64,000 nt of DNA from Epiperipatus broadwayi (lineage: Eukaryota; Onychophora; Udeonychophora; Euonychophora; Peripatidae): positions 620,001 through 684,000 of the forward strand of contig JAQFVV010000208.1 in NCBI GenBank assembly GCA_028023455.1, given 5' to 3'. Both the position numbers and the translations under genes were made by a program. Each line of letters begins with the position of its first letter. Position 1 is the stretch's first letter. The notes beneath the pieces are model-generated. The model worked only from the letters and a program-made list of their open reading frames with translations, ran no database searches and was not told the origin of the DNA. Positions 35,451-48,291 of the stretch are shown here, in pieces.

Positions 35451-36990
35451 GCATAATAGAATGGCAATTATATGATTTGTATAAAGTTGCTATTGTGATG
35501 GTTTATGTACATCAAAGTCTTCTATTATTGCTTGGACTATTATGGTCAGTTGAATTTTTAATTCAACTTTATTACTACTCTGATTTGTCACAATATCACT
35601 TTGAAATGCACTCCAATAGGATTAAAACCAATAATACATTAGTTCATTTAATATTTTTGCCTTTTATAGATCCCTTTCTGAAGATTTGATTCCTATGCTT
35701 ACAGCTCAGCTGAACATAATAGTAGTATAGATAGAATGTATAAATAAATAATTTTAGCAATGAAAAACTCAACTCGGAATTTAATACCTACAACCATCAG
35801 TAAAGTATAATATACTCATATCTGTGTCAAATAATAAGTTAATAAATAATTGTGAAACATGGATTTATGTATAATATTAATTGAAAAAGCTTATTAGAAG
35901 CCATCCAGAAAGGCTTTCAGAATAATAATAATAATAATAATAGTAATAACAATGCTGGCATAATTGGTCAAAATTAATTGGCATTGATATAACAAAAGAT
36001 GGAGATTATTTACAACTTTATTTAAGGGATTCTTTGAAGATCTTGCTTGCAGTTATTTTGGTAACATGTTCAGATTTTTTGTTCCATGAAATCGAAAATG
36101 TTAAAGAATATATAATAATATTAAAGGAAGTTTATTATTATGGTGCAAGGACAGAATCTTTAGATATGGGAAAAAGTAAGACAAGAATGAAATAAGAAGT
36201 TAGATTAGAGATGTAGTTTTTGTGGGGTTGGGAAAATAATGAACACTAATTTATGGTGTAAAGGATGTTGAAAGAGGGTTAGAGTAATTGTATGGAAAAC
36301 AGAATGAATTTTCAAGGAAATAGATATTTTAAAAAATAGAGATTTGTTTTTTGGTTTAGATCTTTATAACAAAATTGAGGATACAATGACATAGTGGAGC
36401 TATTGAAATATTTTATTTAAAGAGATAGATGATAAAAAAGAAATGAACCAGGGCCAGAAAAATAATTGGGTAATAAGGAGTAACAAGTAGGTGAATTTAT
36501 TGTGATATGTATATGGGTTTTGGAGAGAGTGAATTTGGGCTTAATAGAGTTTCTAGAAACCTATGACTTCATTTAAGTAAAAGCTGTTTTATATCACAAC
36601 TTAAACATTCAAAACATAAAAATATGGATACAATGCATCTAATATTACTGCTTATTTTCAAGACTGAAAAACATTTCCAAGGAAAAGATACAAAATTATA
36701 TTTTTATTTCTTAGCTTATTTCTACTGTAATTATTATAACATTTGTTCATTTTCTTCAATCATTCAACAACAAAAAAAAATATTGACATGTAAATGTAAC
36801 TAATATAATTTTTTCCCTTACATTTCAGTTATTGGTACTTCAGTTTCACAGTGAAATCAAAAAGTGTAATTTTACTAGAACATGTTATTGTCATCAGATT
36901 ATACTCAGAAGCAAAGCAATCCTGAAGTAAGTTCATTATATTTTATTGTGAATTAATAAGCACTAGAATTAAATAGTTGTGATTTTTTGT
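35451..36990. other. AT-rich DNA with (AAT)n microsatellite
   Basis: An ATA/AAT trinucleotide run lies at about 35922-35945. Open frames are short and without motifs; nothing else was recognised. Confidence 0.5.
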
Positions 36991-36992
36991 TA

Positions 36993-38492
36993 AGTCATCA
37001 TCATCAACCATTATCAATCCACTGCAGGATGAAGGTCTCTCCAAGTTTCAGTCCATTTTCTCCGGTCTTTAGCTTCTCTTCTCCACATCATCCTTGCACA
37101 CTTTCTTATTTCATCCATCCATCTCACACGTGATCTCTTTCTGGGTCTTTTACAATCTCTTGGAATCCCGTTTAAAATTTCAATTGTCCATGTATTATCA
37201 TCTCTTCTAGCAATATGTCCAGCCCAACTCCAGTCTTTTAATTTTTTCAGTGAGGTCACTAACACCTGTTTGTTCTCTTATATTGCATTTTCAATCTTTT
37301 CTTGTTACTCCTAACATGCATCTCTTTATAAGTCTTTGTATTGTTCTTCTATTAAGTGTCCAAGTCTCAGATCCATAAGTAAGAACTGGTAAAACACATT
37401 TATTAAAAACCTTCCTTTTCAAACACATAGGCATATTTTCTTTTAGTATCAAGTTATTCCTACCAAAAGCACTCCAACCAAGTTTAATTCTATGATTAAT
37501 TTCATTCATTATGTTTCCATCTGTATTAATAATCTGACCAAGGTATTTGTAGCTATTAACTTCTTCTAACTCATCATAATCAATCTTTATTTTCATATTT
37601 TGAGAAAATCCATTGAACATTACTTTAGTCTTTTTAACATTTATCTTTAGTCCTACTTTCATCTGATAATTCCTCCAACATTTCTTGCAGCTCTAAAGTA
37701 TTATTTGCAAAAACAACTATATCATTTGCAAAATCTAAATGACTTAAATAATCTCCATTTATTTTCACTCTTTTAGTTTCCCATTTTATTCCACAAAATA
37801 CTTCTTGTAGCACTGCTGTAAAAAGTTTTGGAGATATGAAATCACCCTGTTTTACACCCTTCTCAATATTGACTTTCCTAGTATTTATGTGCTGACCATG
37901 CACTTAATAAGAATTAATATTTACAACTATAAATTGATTCAAAATATTTCTAATTATAAGATCTAAATATTAACTCACTGTGAATTGAAAGATTTAATGA
38001 ATGTTGATTTCTAGATGAGGTAGTGGACTTAATTAGTGAAGAACTTATTAGCTTCACACTCTCAAATCAAAATGCTTTAGATTTGCCTATATAATTAGAA
38101 AGGAGGTTGAAGAGAAGATGGCCGTTCTTATCTTTATAAAGTTGTAATCTTCTGTTAAGATTTGTAGAGGTCCCTTTTGTGGTAAAATTGAGCACTCAAA
38201 GCACATAGTAGTAAGGTTAAAGTCTTATATGTATTTATTTAGTATCATTATATAATCTGATTGTTGCTGTTGCATTTTTATAAATATTCTTTAAAATATG
38301 ACAATATCCTGGATCTATACCTTGATGATCCAATGCTTTAATCACTGAAGAAATATTTATAGCATCAAATGCCTTTTCATAATCTACAAATCCAAAACAT
38401 AATGGCAATTCATATTCATATGTCCTTTCTATAACTTTTCAATAGCTGGATATGATCTATTGTACTAAACCACTTATAAATCCAGCTTGTTT
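36993..38492 (-). mobile_element. RTE-type LINE copy C, interrupted
   Basis: Minus-strand copy of the family of copies A and B. The 3' (TGA)n-like tail is at 36993-37010, then the tail motifs (SWAGHIARRDD at about 37220-37190), VLPVLTYGSETWTLNRR and LDFANDIVVFA (Asn for the first catalytic Asp) up to about 37898. A ~350-bp unrelated segment (about 37899-38247) follows, then the RT resumes (38248-38492, palm region before the GVRQ block). Multiple frameshifts. Confidence 0.83.
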
Positions 38493-38504
38493 AAATAGTT
38501 AAAG

Positions 38505-39220
38505 GAAATGAAGATTATTTAAGTCCACTCAATTTGTAGATGATGTTATTGTTTATGTACATAAAGCTTTAGGAAATGATGGAAGAGTTACAGACAAAAA
38601 TGAGACTAATGATAAATGCTATAAAGAGTAAAGTGATGCTCAATGAAATTTCTCAGGAAAGAAAGTAAAAATGGATAAACATAATTAGATATTAGCAACT
38701 CCAAATACTTTGGTGAGATTATTAATGCAGATGGATGAAATTAATCACAAAATTAAACTTGGATGGAGTGCTTTTGGTAGATATAAGATTTAAAGGAACT
38801 ATGCCTATGGATTTAAAAAGAAAGCTTTTTAATATATGTGTTTTACTAATTCTTATTTATTTGTTTACTGTAATATGGAAATACATGTGTTAAGAGTAGC
38901 AAGAAAAATTGAAATGAATGAGAGAACAAGAAGGTATAACTGACATCAATGAAAGAATTAAAAGACTGAAATAGAGCTATATTATCACTGACGTCATTGA
39001 AAGAATTGATTATAGCTGGATAGTTGAAATTTTAAATTGGATTCCAAGTGATTATAAAAGTCTTTAAAAAAGACTACATGTGACGTAGATGAATGAAATA
39101 AAGAAGTTTTCTGGGATAATATGGAGAGGAAATGCTATCAATTGGAGAAACAGGATTAAACTTGTAGAGACTTTTATTCTGCAGTGCATCAGTAATAATT
39201 GAAGATAATGATGATGAATT
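38505..39220 (+). mobile_element. RTE-type LINE copy D, old and decayed
   Basis: Plus strand, head-to-head with copy C. It is recognisable as the same family from DNA similarity (gattatttaagtccactcaa; cttggatggagtgcttttgg; ttctgcagtgcatcagtaat; gataatgatgatgaa at the end) but lacks a usable frame. It is clearly more diverged than A, B, C and E. Confidence 0.75.
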
Positions 39221-40036
39221 TAAAAACGTGGAATAACAGTTATTTGATCATTTAACTTTTTATTGATGTCAAGGGAGTTAATTATTAACATTTATGGCAG
39301 TTTGTAGTTGGGATTAAATAGATACCAAAAATTTACTACTGTAAATTTTAATTGATGATAGGATTCTTTTAAAATGGACTCTCATTCACAAAATGATGAA
39401 AATAGATTATTCATAAAATGAAAGAAACCAAAGTTATTACTTTAAATATATGTTTTGGTTTAGTCTTACAGATCAAATGGATGACAAAGGATTACCTGAA
39501 GAAGTTTTTAATTGTGGAAATGAAATCGTTTCAAAGTGTTGAGAAAAGAAATGATGTTAGCATGACTGACCAATCCAGAACATGTGAAAAAAATGTTGCT
39601 GTGATCAAAGATTTGGAAATCAGACAGAAAAGCAGAATTGCTGATTGGTCTGTGAATTGATGATGAACTTATTATTGAAGTAATTAAGTTTGTAATACTT
39701 TATATTGTATCAATTGCAAGGTAAGATACTTAATTGACTACAAGAGTGGGTAAATGCTGGTTGTTTTGGGGGTATAATGATAATAATAAAAAAAAGAGTA
39801 GACAAGTAAGTTAAAAAAAGAAAGATTTCTTTTAGTTCACTGATTCAAAATTTGCTTGTATTGTCTTTAAATTGAACATTCAGAGTTAAGTTCAAGTTTA
39901 AAATGCAATTATTCAAAGTTTAAAATTAAGATATGTTTTTTTAAAAAAGATTCAAGTTTTATTTTATTAAAATGGCAAGAAAATATAAAAAGATTTTTGT
40001 ATTGTAACAAATATTTCTGTTATTGTAATTAAGAAA
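39221..40036. other. AT-rich DNA between LINE copies
   Basis: One 80-codon frame (39418-39660) has no motif I recognise. Otherwise A/T-rich spacer. Confidence 0.4.
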
Positions 40037-41305
40037 ATAGAAATTACAGACCTATCAGTCTTTTATCAGTTTTATATAAAATTTTTACCAAGATAATTAC
40101 TACTCGTCTATAGAGAACATTGGATTTCCACCAACCAAGAGAACAAACTGGATTTAAAAGTGGTTTTAATACAGTAGATCATATCCAGGTATTGAGAGAA
40201 GTTATAGAAAGGACCAATGAATATGAGTTGTCATTATGTTTTAGATTTTTAGATTATGAAAAGGCTTTTGATTCTATAAACATTTCTTCAGTGATTAAAG
40301 CATTGGATCATCAAGGTATAGATCCAGAATATTGTCATATTTTAAAGAATATTTATAAAAATGCAACAGCAACAATTAGATTACATAATTATACTGGGAA
40401 AGTCAGCATTGAGAAAGGTGTAAGACAAGGTGACTCCATATCTCCAAAACTTTTTACAGCAGTGCTGCAAGAAGTATTTTGTGATTAAAATGGGAAACTA
40501 AAGGAGTGAAAGTAAATGGAGATTATTTAAGTAATTTAGATTTCACAGATGATGTAGTTGTTTTTGCAAATAATGCTTCAGAGCTGCAGGAAATGTTGCA
40601 GGAGTTATCAGATGAAAGTAGGACTAAAGATAAATGTTAAAAAGACAAGTAATGTTTAATCGATTTGCTCAAAATATGAAAATAAAGATTGATTATGATG
40701 AATTAGAAGAATTTAACAGTTACAAATACCTCGGTCAGATTATTAATACAGATGGAAACATAATGGAGGAAATTAATCATAGAATTAAACTTGGTTGGAG
40801 TGCTTTTGGTAGAAATAACTTGATACTAAAAGGAAATATGCCTATGTGTTTGAAAAGGAAGGTTTTTAACAAATGTGTTTTACCAGTTCTTACTTATGGA
40901 TCTGAGACTTGGACATTTAATAGAAGAGCAATACAGAGACTTCAGACCACTCAAAGAAGTATGGAGAGATGTATGTTAAAAGAAGAGATCGAAAACGCAA
41001 TATATGGGTAAGAGAACAAACAAGTGTTACTGACCTCATTGAAAAAATTAAAAGATTGAAGTGGAGTTGGGCTGGACATATTGCTACAAGAGATGATAAG
41101 AGCTGGACAATTGAAATTTTAAACTGGATTCCAAGAGATTGTAAAAGACCTAGAAAGAGACCACGTGTGGGATGGATGGATGGAATAAGAAAGTGTGCAG
41201 GGGTGATGTGGAGAAGAGAAGCTAAAGATTGGAGAAGATGGATTAAACTTGGAGAGACCTTCATCCTGCAGTGGATTCATAATGATTGATGATGATAATG
41301 ATGAA
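40037..41305 (+). mobile_element. RTE-type LINE copy E, 5'-truncated
   Basis: Starts abruptly in RT (NYRPIS) and runs through YEKAFDSI, GVRQGDSISPKLF and a mutated catalytic box in which TCACAGATGAT replaces the first Asp region (FTDD), then KYLGQIINTDG, VLPVLTYGSETWTFNRR and GHIATRDD, ending in a tgatgatgataatgatga tail. Frameshifts at about 40487, 40640 and 40975. Closest to copy A by eye. Confidence 0.85.
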
Positions 41306-43425
41306 TTAATAAAATTAACTTTAAAAAAATAATTAGAAAGGTAATTAATACAATTTTTTTTTTAAACAATGGACTGTTTAAATAAAAAGTGTAGTTAAAA
41401 TTTTATTAAAAGCTTGCAATCTCCCTAGAGTCTTCAGTCTGTCTTTTTTAACAGTTATTATTAGCTTATCATAAAAACTTCAAGTTTATTTAGCAGCCAA
41501 GTTATAAATAAAAACCAATATTGTAAAGTGATCATAATGACATGCAGCAACTCAATCCATGATGTGTGTTGTTTACTCTTGACACAATGTAATCTTGGAT
41601 TAATTAATTATTTAAAGCCTGTTATGTTATCAAACTTGAACTGCTATTTCTGAATTGGGTTTAACCTACATTAAAATTATGCTTTGCACATATTCCTGTT
41701 AAATAAAAGTCTTTTTATGGAATATCTGTGTCTTTAGAAAGGTAAAGAAATATGACCTAAATAATTTAAAATATAAAGCATCTAAAGAAGTTGAAAAACT
41801 TAATGTTTTTAAATTTTCAAGAATGGATTGTATAGTGTCTAAAATACTATAATAGACTCCATAATATAAAAACAAAACCAATGAAGAAAAAACTGGGAGA
41901 TTTTTAACCGGAAATTTTGATAAAACTTTAAATATTGAAAGTGCGATTACCTGAAGGATGGTAACATTTATAATAATTTAATTATTATTTATTTACATTT
42001 TATAATTTAATTTGACAGTGTCTTAATATTTGTATGTCTTAATGTATAGCTTTAAGTTTATTGAAATAATGCAGGACAGTTTAATCAATAAATATTATTG
42101 CATAATAAATATTTATTTATTTTTTGTTATTTATTAATCTAGCCTTCTATCTCTCTTTTCATAAATTCTTGCAATTTAAATATAATAAATTAATTTGTAA
42201 TAGCTTGTGAGATAAACGTTCATACTCTACTAAATTAGTTTCTAGTATGGTTTAATAATGCTGATGGTGTAGGATATCATTCCATGGATTTCCCAGTATT
42301 GGGTGATCCTCTGATTTAAATCTAACAAATTTTTAATCTATAAGAGGATCTAATTTCTCTTCATTTAATTAGGAGTGATTTAATTGTCTGGAAAGGTGGC
42401 CATAGTCTATAATATTTTTATGAATATAGTAGCTATGGCTGACTATTAGTATAATTTGTGATTAAACTACATTATATTTCCCTCCTATCTTGTATCATCT
42501 ATGAGTTATTTGGATTTAAGTGTGAAATCTCAAAAAGTTATTTTTTTATTATTAAGCATTAGTTTTCATATTCATAGGATCATTATAATTGATGCTTAAC
42601 TTTGGTGTACTCATGTCCAAATAGCAAGAGTGTTACAGTATATATATATAATTTAATTCTTAATAAAAATAAATGCTCAAACAATTTCCTTATCTTACCA
42701 ATTATAATGATCCAATACATTGATATCTTTCTGTTCTTAATGAAAGGCTCTAGTTGTGCAATGGTAGTTGTAGTTAAGCTTAGGATTTTTTCTCAGTAGT
42801 CAGTTCCCAGTCAACTCAGTTAACTATCCAGTTCTGGTCAGCAAATAATAAATCAAACATGGATAACTGCTTAAATTCTCATCTTGCAATATTTGGAAAA
42901 CCAGAAGGAATGTTTTCTTTTTCTCTGTTCCTTTGTTTCTTGCTGCTGGAAAACGTTTGCCTTGTAACTGACTGTTTAAAGATTGTTTATCTTTCATCTT
43001 ACTATTGTCAGGTGAAAAGATTTGAAGATAATCTGAGTTAGTCAGATGGATGTCAATGCACTGAGTATAAAAGGCAAACATGATCATTATATGATATTGC
43101 TCATATAGGAATTAATGTATTTCTTTTTTATTTGCATAGCCTTGGATTTTAAACCAATCACATTTTGGAATATAGCTGAGGATTTTCCAGATGCTGGCTT
43201 ATTATCAATACAATGAGTCAAATTGGTTGTTAATGCTTTTCTAGCTATTCATAACTTGAAGGGAAAGTTTTTGAGTAATGTAGGCTGGTGTAGTGACTAT
43301 AAAACAAATTACATGATTATGATTTTGTAACTAATGAAATAGATATCCTCTACCTGCCAATACTATGCACATAGTTTATTATTACCTTCAGGCTATCATG
43401 GTATGTAGATAAATAAAATAGAAAT
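41306..43425. other. AT-rich DNA, no gene recognised
   Basis: Overlapping short frames on both strands near 42824-43087 carry no known motif. Faint retroelement-like fragments may exist around 43.1-43.3 kb but I cannot support them. Confidence 0.4.
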
Positions 43426-43427
43426 AT

Positions 43428-43690
43428 TGAATGGCATTATTGTTCAGGAATTCATAAGAAGTTCATGTGCCAAAAGTGTCAGAACTGGAATCAATCTGAG
43501 AATCTTACACTTTAGAGTGTGACCCTTTGTCACTGTATTAAACTATACATTGTAAATAAGTAAATAATTTTATTGCTCAGGAGTTTATCGAAAGTTCGAA
43601 TACTGGAAATGCCAAAATTGGAATCGATCTGAAGTTAGTTTCTGAGTTAGCCTACTATATCCATGGTTCCAGTAAAGCTGGAGATTTTTT
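43428..43690 (-). repeat. Two tandem tRNA-derived SINE copies
   Basis: Units at about 43435-43550 and 43567-43690 share, on the plus strand, 'attgctcaggaattcat', 'agaagttc', 'gccaaaagtgtcagaactgg' and 'aatcaatctga', and match the 34.3 kb SINE. On the minus strand a B-box-like GATTGATTCCAG and, in the first copy, an A-box-like GTGACAAAGGGT are visible. Confidence 0.68.
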
Positions 43691-44880
43691 TTCTTAAACA
43701 GCTAATATTTTTTTAGGCAATCTCAAGATATTTGCATATAGTTAGAATATGGCCAAGGTAGCTAACCATGCTTTATTCTTTATTGAATGGATATCCAACT
43801 ATTCGTAATGAGAAGGTAAAGTGTCAGGATAATTGGATCTCAACTTCAGTGTTAATGCACTAACAAGAAAAGATTGTTCTTGTATTACAATGTGGCCATT
43901 GTTAATGCAATAAAGCTGAATCTGTGTTTATCTTTATTCTGGGGTTTTTTTCTTTCACATTTACCACAGCAACTAGTGATTTTGTTGGTCCTGCCACTGA
44001 CCTGCATAGCTGAAATTGTTCCAAGCAAATTTTAGAATATTTCACATGACTGAACTAGCAAACGATATTGGTCAGTAAATAGGTGTCTAGTTTTCTGAAG
44101 GGTTAAGTAAATCTAGGTACAATCTGTGTTACTTAGTTAAAATTTTGTCTGATCATATAAAAAATTCTTGATCGACATATTGTCCAACTTCCATTGCAGC
44201 TCTATGGCCATACATGTCTGTGTGCAATGAATTCATTGTTTTCATAAAACTCAGTTTTTTTAAATGTTGGACCCCATCATCTATTGTCTGGCATTTTGAA
44301 TTCATGATATTTATTTCCATGCAAACTTAAGATTTATATTAATTGCAGTTTTACTTTGCTTTACTGTAACTAGTTCAGAATATTACTATGTATGAACACA
44401 TTTTATACTGTTACATAATATTGATCAATTCAGAATTGAGGAGCACATCACTAGAACTTTTTTTAAAGAAATTTTTACCTGTATTTTATATTAGCAATTG
44501 ATGATATTCATATTTTTTCACTGTGAAGGATGTCATGTTTAAAATATTTGTGTGATCTCTTTCTTATGTAGTCAGGTAAAATTTAAATATCAAATAAAGT
44601 TAAGCATAGCAATCTATTTCAATGATTGAAATCCAAGATTTTTTTTCTTTAATTCTGATTCATTCTGGATTCAAATCAGGATCATTTGATCCTTATTAGG
44701 CCAGGTTTTTAGAATAAAATATGTTAATGGCTCTTAAAAACAGTATAATTCAATTCAATTTATTAATATTTCAACAGTTAAGGAAACCATTTAAAGAAAT
44801 ACATTACTATAACTTAAATATATGTAATGTTAATAATTTATCTCTCAATGAAAATATTTAGATATAAAAAAAAAAAGGTC
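43691..44880. other. AT-rich DNA, no gene recognised
   Basis: On the minus strand a short Cys-rich frame near 43990-43950 faintly recalls a gag knuckle, but there is not enough around it to annotate a gag. Confidence 0.35.
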
Positions 44881-44904
44881 AAGGTTATTAAAATAGATAG
44901 ATTT

Positions 44905-45135
44905 GGGAGTGCTTTACAATGTCTATAATTTCTTTATGAGTGATAATTTATCTAAATTCCATATTATTGAGCCATATTCTATCATAGGTAATACAAGACT
45001 CTTATTAAAAACATAACTATTACAAAGTATAAGACCCATTATTCTATTAGCTTTGTCTATAATATTACTACATGAATTGTAAAAGAACCATTTTGATTGA
45101 ACCATATTCCAATATCTTTATCAACCAATAATATT
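44905..45135 (-). pseudogene. CR1/Jockey-like LINE, 3' part of ORF2
   Basis: The minus strand reads SNIIDKANRIMGLIL, then LVLPMIEYGSIIWNLDKLSL, the thumb-region pattern of CR1/Jockey-type RTs (KAN..LG..R ... V.P.LEY.S.VW.P). It looks like the downstream half of the remnant at 49.18-50.04 kb. Confidence 0.65.
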
Positions 45136-45736
45136 TTGTGCTAGGAGCAGGTTCAGAGAGCAGTCACATTACAAATTCACTTATTTCTTGCCCAGTTTTT
45201 CAATTCCACATAACTCTTCTCATCTCTTATACCGTTTTGCAAAGTCAATCTTTTCCATGCTTTCTTCTTATTTCTACTCACCATTCAGTCCAAAACTATC
45301 TTTCATTAAACTATTTTTTCTTGTTAATATATGTCCAATCCAGATTCCCTTTCTATCAGGTTTCCAATCTGATCCTAATTTTTTTTTTTTTTTGCTTATT
45401 GTCCATGTTTTACAATCATACAATAAGTACATTTCACATGTAGCATTTAATTAATCTTTAATTCAATTCTCTTTTCAAAGATCCACAAAATATTTTCTTT
45501 CTTCTAGAAAATGCCTTCTTGACCAATTTTTTAACTTCATCTTCACTTCTTCCATCCTCACTCAACCAACTACTCAAATATCTAAATTCATTTATCTGTT
45601 AAAATATATTATCATAGATTTCAATTTGCAGTCTTTTTGTATTTCTTCCTATCCATAAACATTTGGTCTTCTCAATACTAATCATCATATTCTATATAGC
45701 CTTCATCCAATTTATTCAACATGTTTTGAAGATTCT

Positions 45737-46010
45737 TTTTATCTTTATCTATAAAAGCCATATCATCTGCAAATATAGTAAAATATTTATTTAACTTGTC
45801 TTCTAAATAAATATTAAAAAGCACCTGTGACACATTGCATTTTTGCCTAACTCCTCTTTCTATATTCACTTCATCATCTTTATCTATAAAAGCCATATCA
45901 TCTGCAAATATAGTTAAATATTTATTTAACTTGTTTTCTAAATAAATATTAAAAAGCACCTGTGACACATTGCATTTTTGCCTAACTCCTCTTTCTATAT
46001 TCACTTCATC
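45737..46010 (-). repeat. In-frame 135-bp tandem duplication of the RT catalytic block
   Basis: The minus strand encodes NIERGVRQKCNVSQVLF ... FADDMAFIDKD twice in succession, 45 codons per unit, with three residue differences (N/D, L/F and the junction). One ORF, 45678-46004, spans both. Confidence 0.92.
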
Positions 46011-46279
46011 AATATCATGGGCAAAGAATGCCCAGTATATTACAAGTAAATTTTCTCTCTTTCCAAAATACTCCTTTATTTTGAAGGATAGTAATATGTT
46101 TATTCCAGATTATTTTATCACTGCTTTTTCCAAATCCATAAAACATATACCAATTCCTTTTTCTTTTTCTGTATATCTCTGTGATTGTTTTAACAACACC
46201 AGTAGCATCTCTTGTGCTTTGCCTTTCTGAAAACCAAACTGCTTTTCTTCAGTATAATATTCTAATAATATTCTACCTT

Positions 46280-46346
46280 AAAACACTAAACATCACATGA
46301 TCACCATTTCTTATGCTAGTACTGTATGGAGAGTTTTGCCTGTTTT
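46280..46346. mobile_element. Short foldback-family insertion with 14-bp target duplication
   Basis: The insert carries the head 'aaaacactaaacatcacatg' and the tail 'actgtatggagagttttgcc' with the centre deleted. The direct repeat TAATATTCTACCTT (46266-46279 and 46346-46359) flanks it within LINE sequence. Confidence 0.82.
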
Positions 46347-47053
46347 AATATTCTACCTTCCTATAAATTCTATGAATTGTTCTCAATAAAACTTTAGAAG
46401 CATGAGATAACAAACACGTTAAAAGTATGAGGTAACAAACTTATTGCCCTGTACTCTTCACATTTGTCAGCTTTTGCCTTATTAGCCATTGGAATCATTA
46501 ATCCTCAAAAAAAATCTTCAGGCCAAATTTCACTATTATATATCAAATTATAAAGTCCAACTATTTCCTTCATAGTAATTTTTCTCATGTCTTTTAAAAA
46601 TGATATAGGTATTGTATCAAATCCGATAGTTTTACCATTTTTCATTTGTTCAATTGACTGTATTAATTATCTCATTTGTCAATATATCATATCTTTATTA
46701 TCATTTACTTTAACATCTTCATTTTCAAGTTCATATTTAATTGAATTCTTTTCTTTTCTAAATAGATATTGAAGATATTCTTTCCATCTTTTCAATATAT
46801 CATCACTATCAGTTAATGTCCTGTCACTCTTATCCCCCCCCTTCCAGTTATATTTCTAATTCTATTAGATACCAGATCATATATTTTTATCTGTTGATGC
46901 ACTTTTATCCCTCTACATATTTGTTCCAACCATTTTTGTTTTTCTAAATCTGATTCCCATCTTACTTCATTATTAACTTTTCTATATGCTCTTTGCCCTT
47001 CGCTAGTATTGACATTTGTCCATCTCCATACTTTCCAACATACTTTCTATTAT

Positions 47054-47302
47054 ATCACAAGATCACCATCTCTTATGCTAGCACATAACTGTTATTAAAC
47101 AGGCAAAACTCTCCATACAGTAGTGCCACTCTGTGCCAACCAGAGTAATCAATATATGCCAAAAGGCTTGTGCATAAAATCCCCATCTATATTGGATGAG
47201 AAGGCACTAGATGGGGATTTTATACACAAGCCTTCTGGCATCCATAGATTACTCTGGTTGGCACAGGGTGGCACTACTGTATGGAGAGTTTTGCCTGTTT
47301 AA
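47054..47302. mobile_element. Foldback-family insertion with 14-bp target duplication
   Basis: A unique head (atcacaagatcaccatct) is followed by a near-perfect palindrome: 'ggcaaaactctccatacagt' ... 'actgtatggagagttttgcc', with arms of about 90-100 bp around 47190. The target duplication ATACTTTCTATTAT is at 47040-47053 and 47302-47315, leaving the host LINE sequence continuous when removed. The ribozyme-like centre is absent in this copy. Confidence 0.88.
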
Positions 47303-48291
47303 TACTTTCTATTATCCAAGGTTGTTTAGCTTTCTTTAACTGAATAGTTCCTATTTAATTTTTTGCTGTTTTCAATAATCCTTCTTTAATCCTGCATTAA
47401 TGCTTATCAGCACTATTAATATATTTCTCATTTTTACCAATTGTTTTTATTATAATCACATATTAAACCAAATCTTACTTTCTTCATTTTTCTTAATTTA
47501 TCTAAGTCCCATTTTATATATCTTTTCCCTCTTTTATTCTTTTTAAACTCAACTTTAATTTAGTTATAACCAAATTATGATCAGATTTTATATTAGCACC
47601 AGGCAAAGTATGTGAATCTTTAATAGCATTCTTATATCTATTCAATCAATATATAGTCAATTTGATAATCTCTATTACGTGGAGTTTTCCATTTATACAA
47701 TCTTCTTGGATGATTTTTAAATCGTGTGTTTGCAACTACAAATCTATTTTCCTTACAAAATTGTACAAAGCAGCTATTTCTTTTATAAATATAGGGAATT
47801 TGAACTCAAACTTTCAATCTCTTTTATTTCTTTTTCCAGTACCATAATTTCTAATATTTTTTTTTTTTTTGGCTTACTCCACAACAGCATTCCAATCACT
47901 AGTAACAATATACATGCATTTTTATTCTAATGTTGTAAAATTTCCTCTATTTTTTTATATTGCTCAAACAATTTCAGTATTATCATGACTTCTAGCTAGT
48001 TGACATTTAAATTTGTATTAATATCAGACTTGCAATTAGCCTCCTCATTATAAATCTATCTTCAACACAATCTACTTTTACAGCACTATTTCAAATTATC
48101 TTTCCAATAGCAATGCTAATTTCATTTATTGTTCTATCACCACCAGAATAACATTTCCATTATTTATTTCACCATGTCCCGCCTATCTTCACTTAATCCT
48201 ATGACATCACATTTATTTTATTTTCCTTTTCAAATTCAATTGAAAAAAAAATCAAGTCAGATGACCTAATTTTAATAAAGCTCCTATTTAC

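Larger units (their letters stand above)
45140..48290 (-). mobile_element. APE-type LINE (second family), minus strand
   Basis: Read from 48290 down: endonuclease fragments (DWNAVVE, GTGKRN, ALYNFVRKI, SHTLPGANIKSDHNLVITKL at about 47610-47540), linker, RT with FQKGKAQEM, GICFMDLEKA (about 46160-46130) and the GVRQK...FADDMAF block (45740-46010, duplicated), then SWLSEDGRSEDEVKK and LKRELN (about 45560-45460) and the 3' tail to about 45140. Frames are broken throughout. Two foldback copies (46.28 and 47.05 kb) are inserted with 14-bp target duplications. The region 48514-49080 may be its 5' part. Confidence 0.75.

Noticed and set aside
43950-44240. Minus-strand gag-like remnant
   Set aside because: One Cys-rich stretch and a vague helix pattern; too little to separate from chance.
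45138-46230. Plus-strand frames of 80-100 codons
   Set aside because: They are antisense to the minus-strand LINE.
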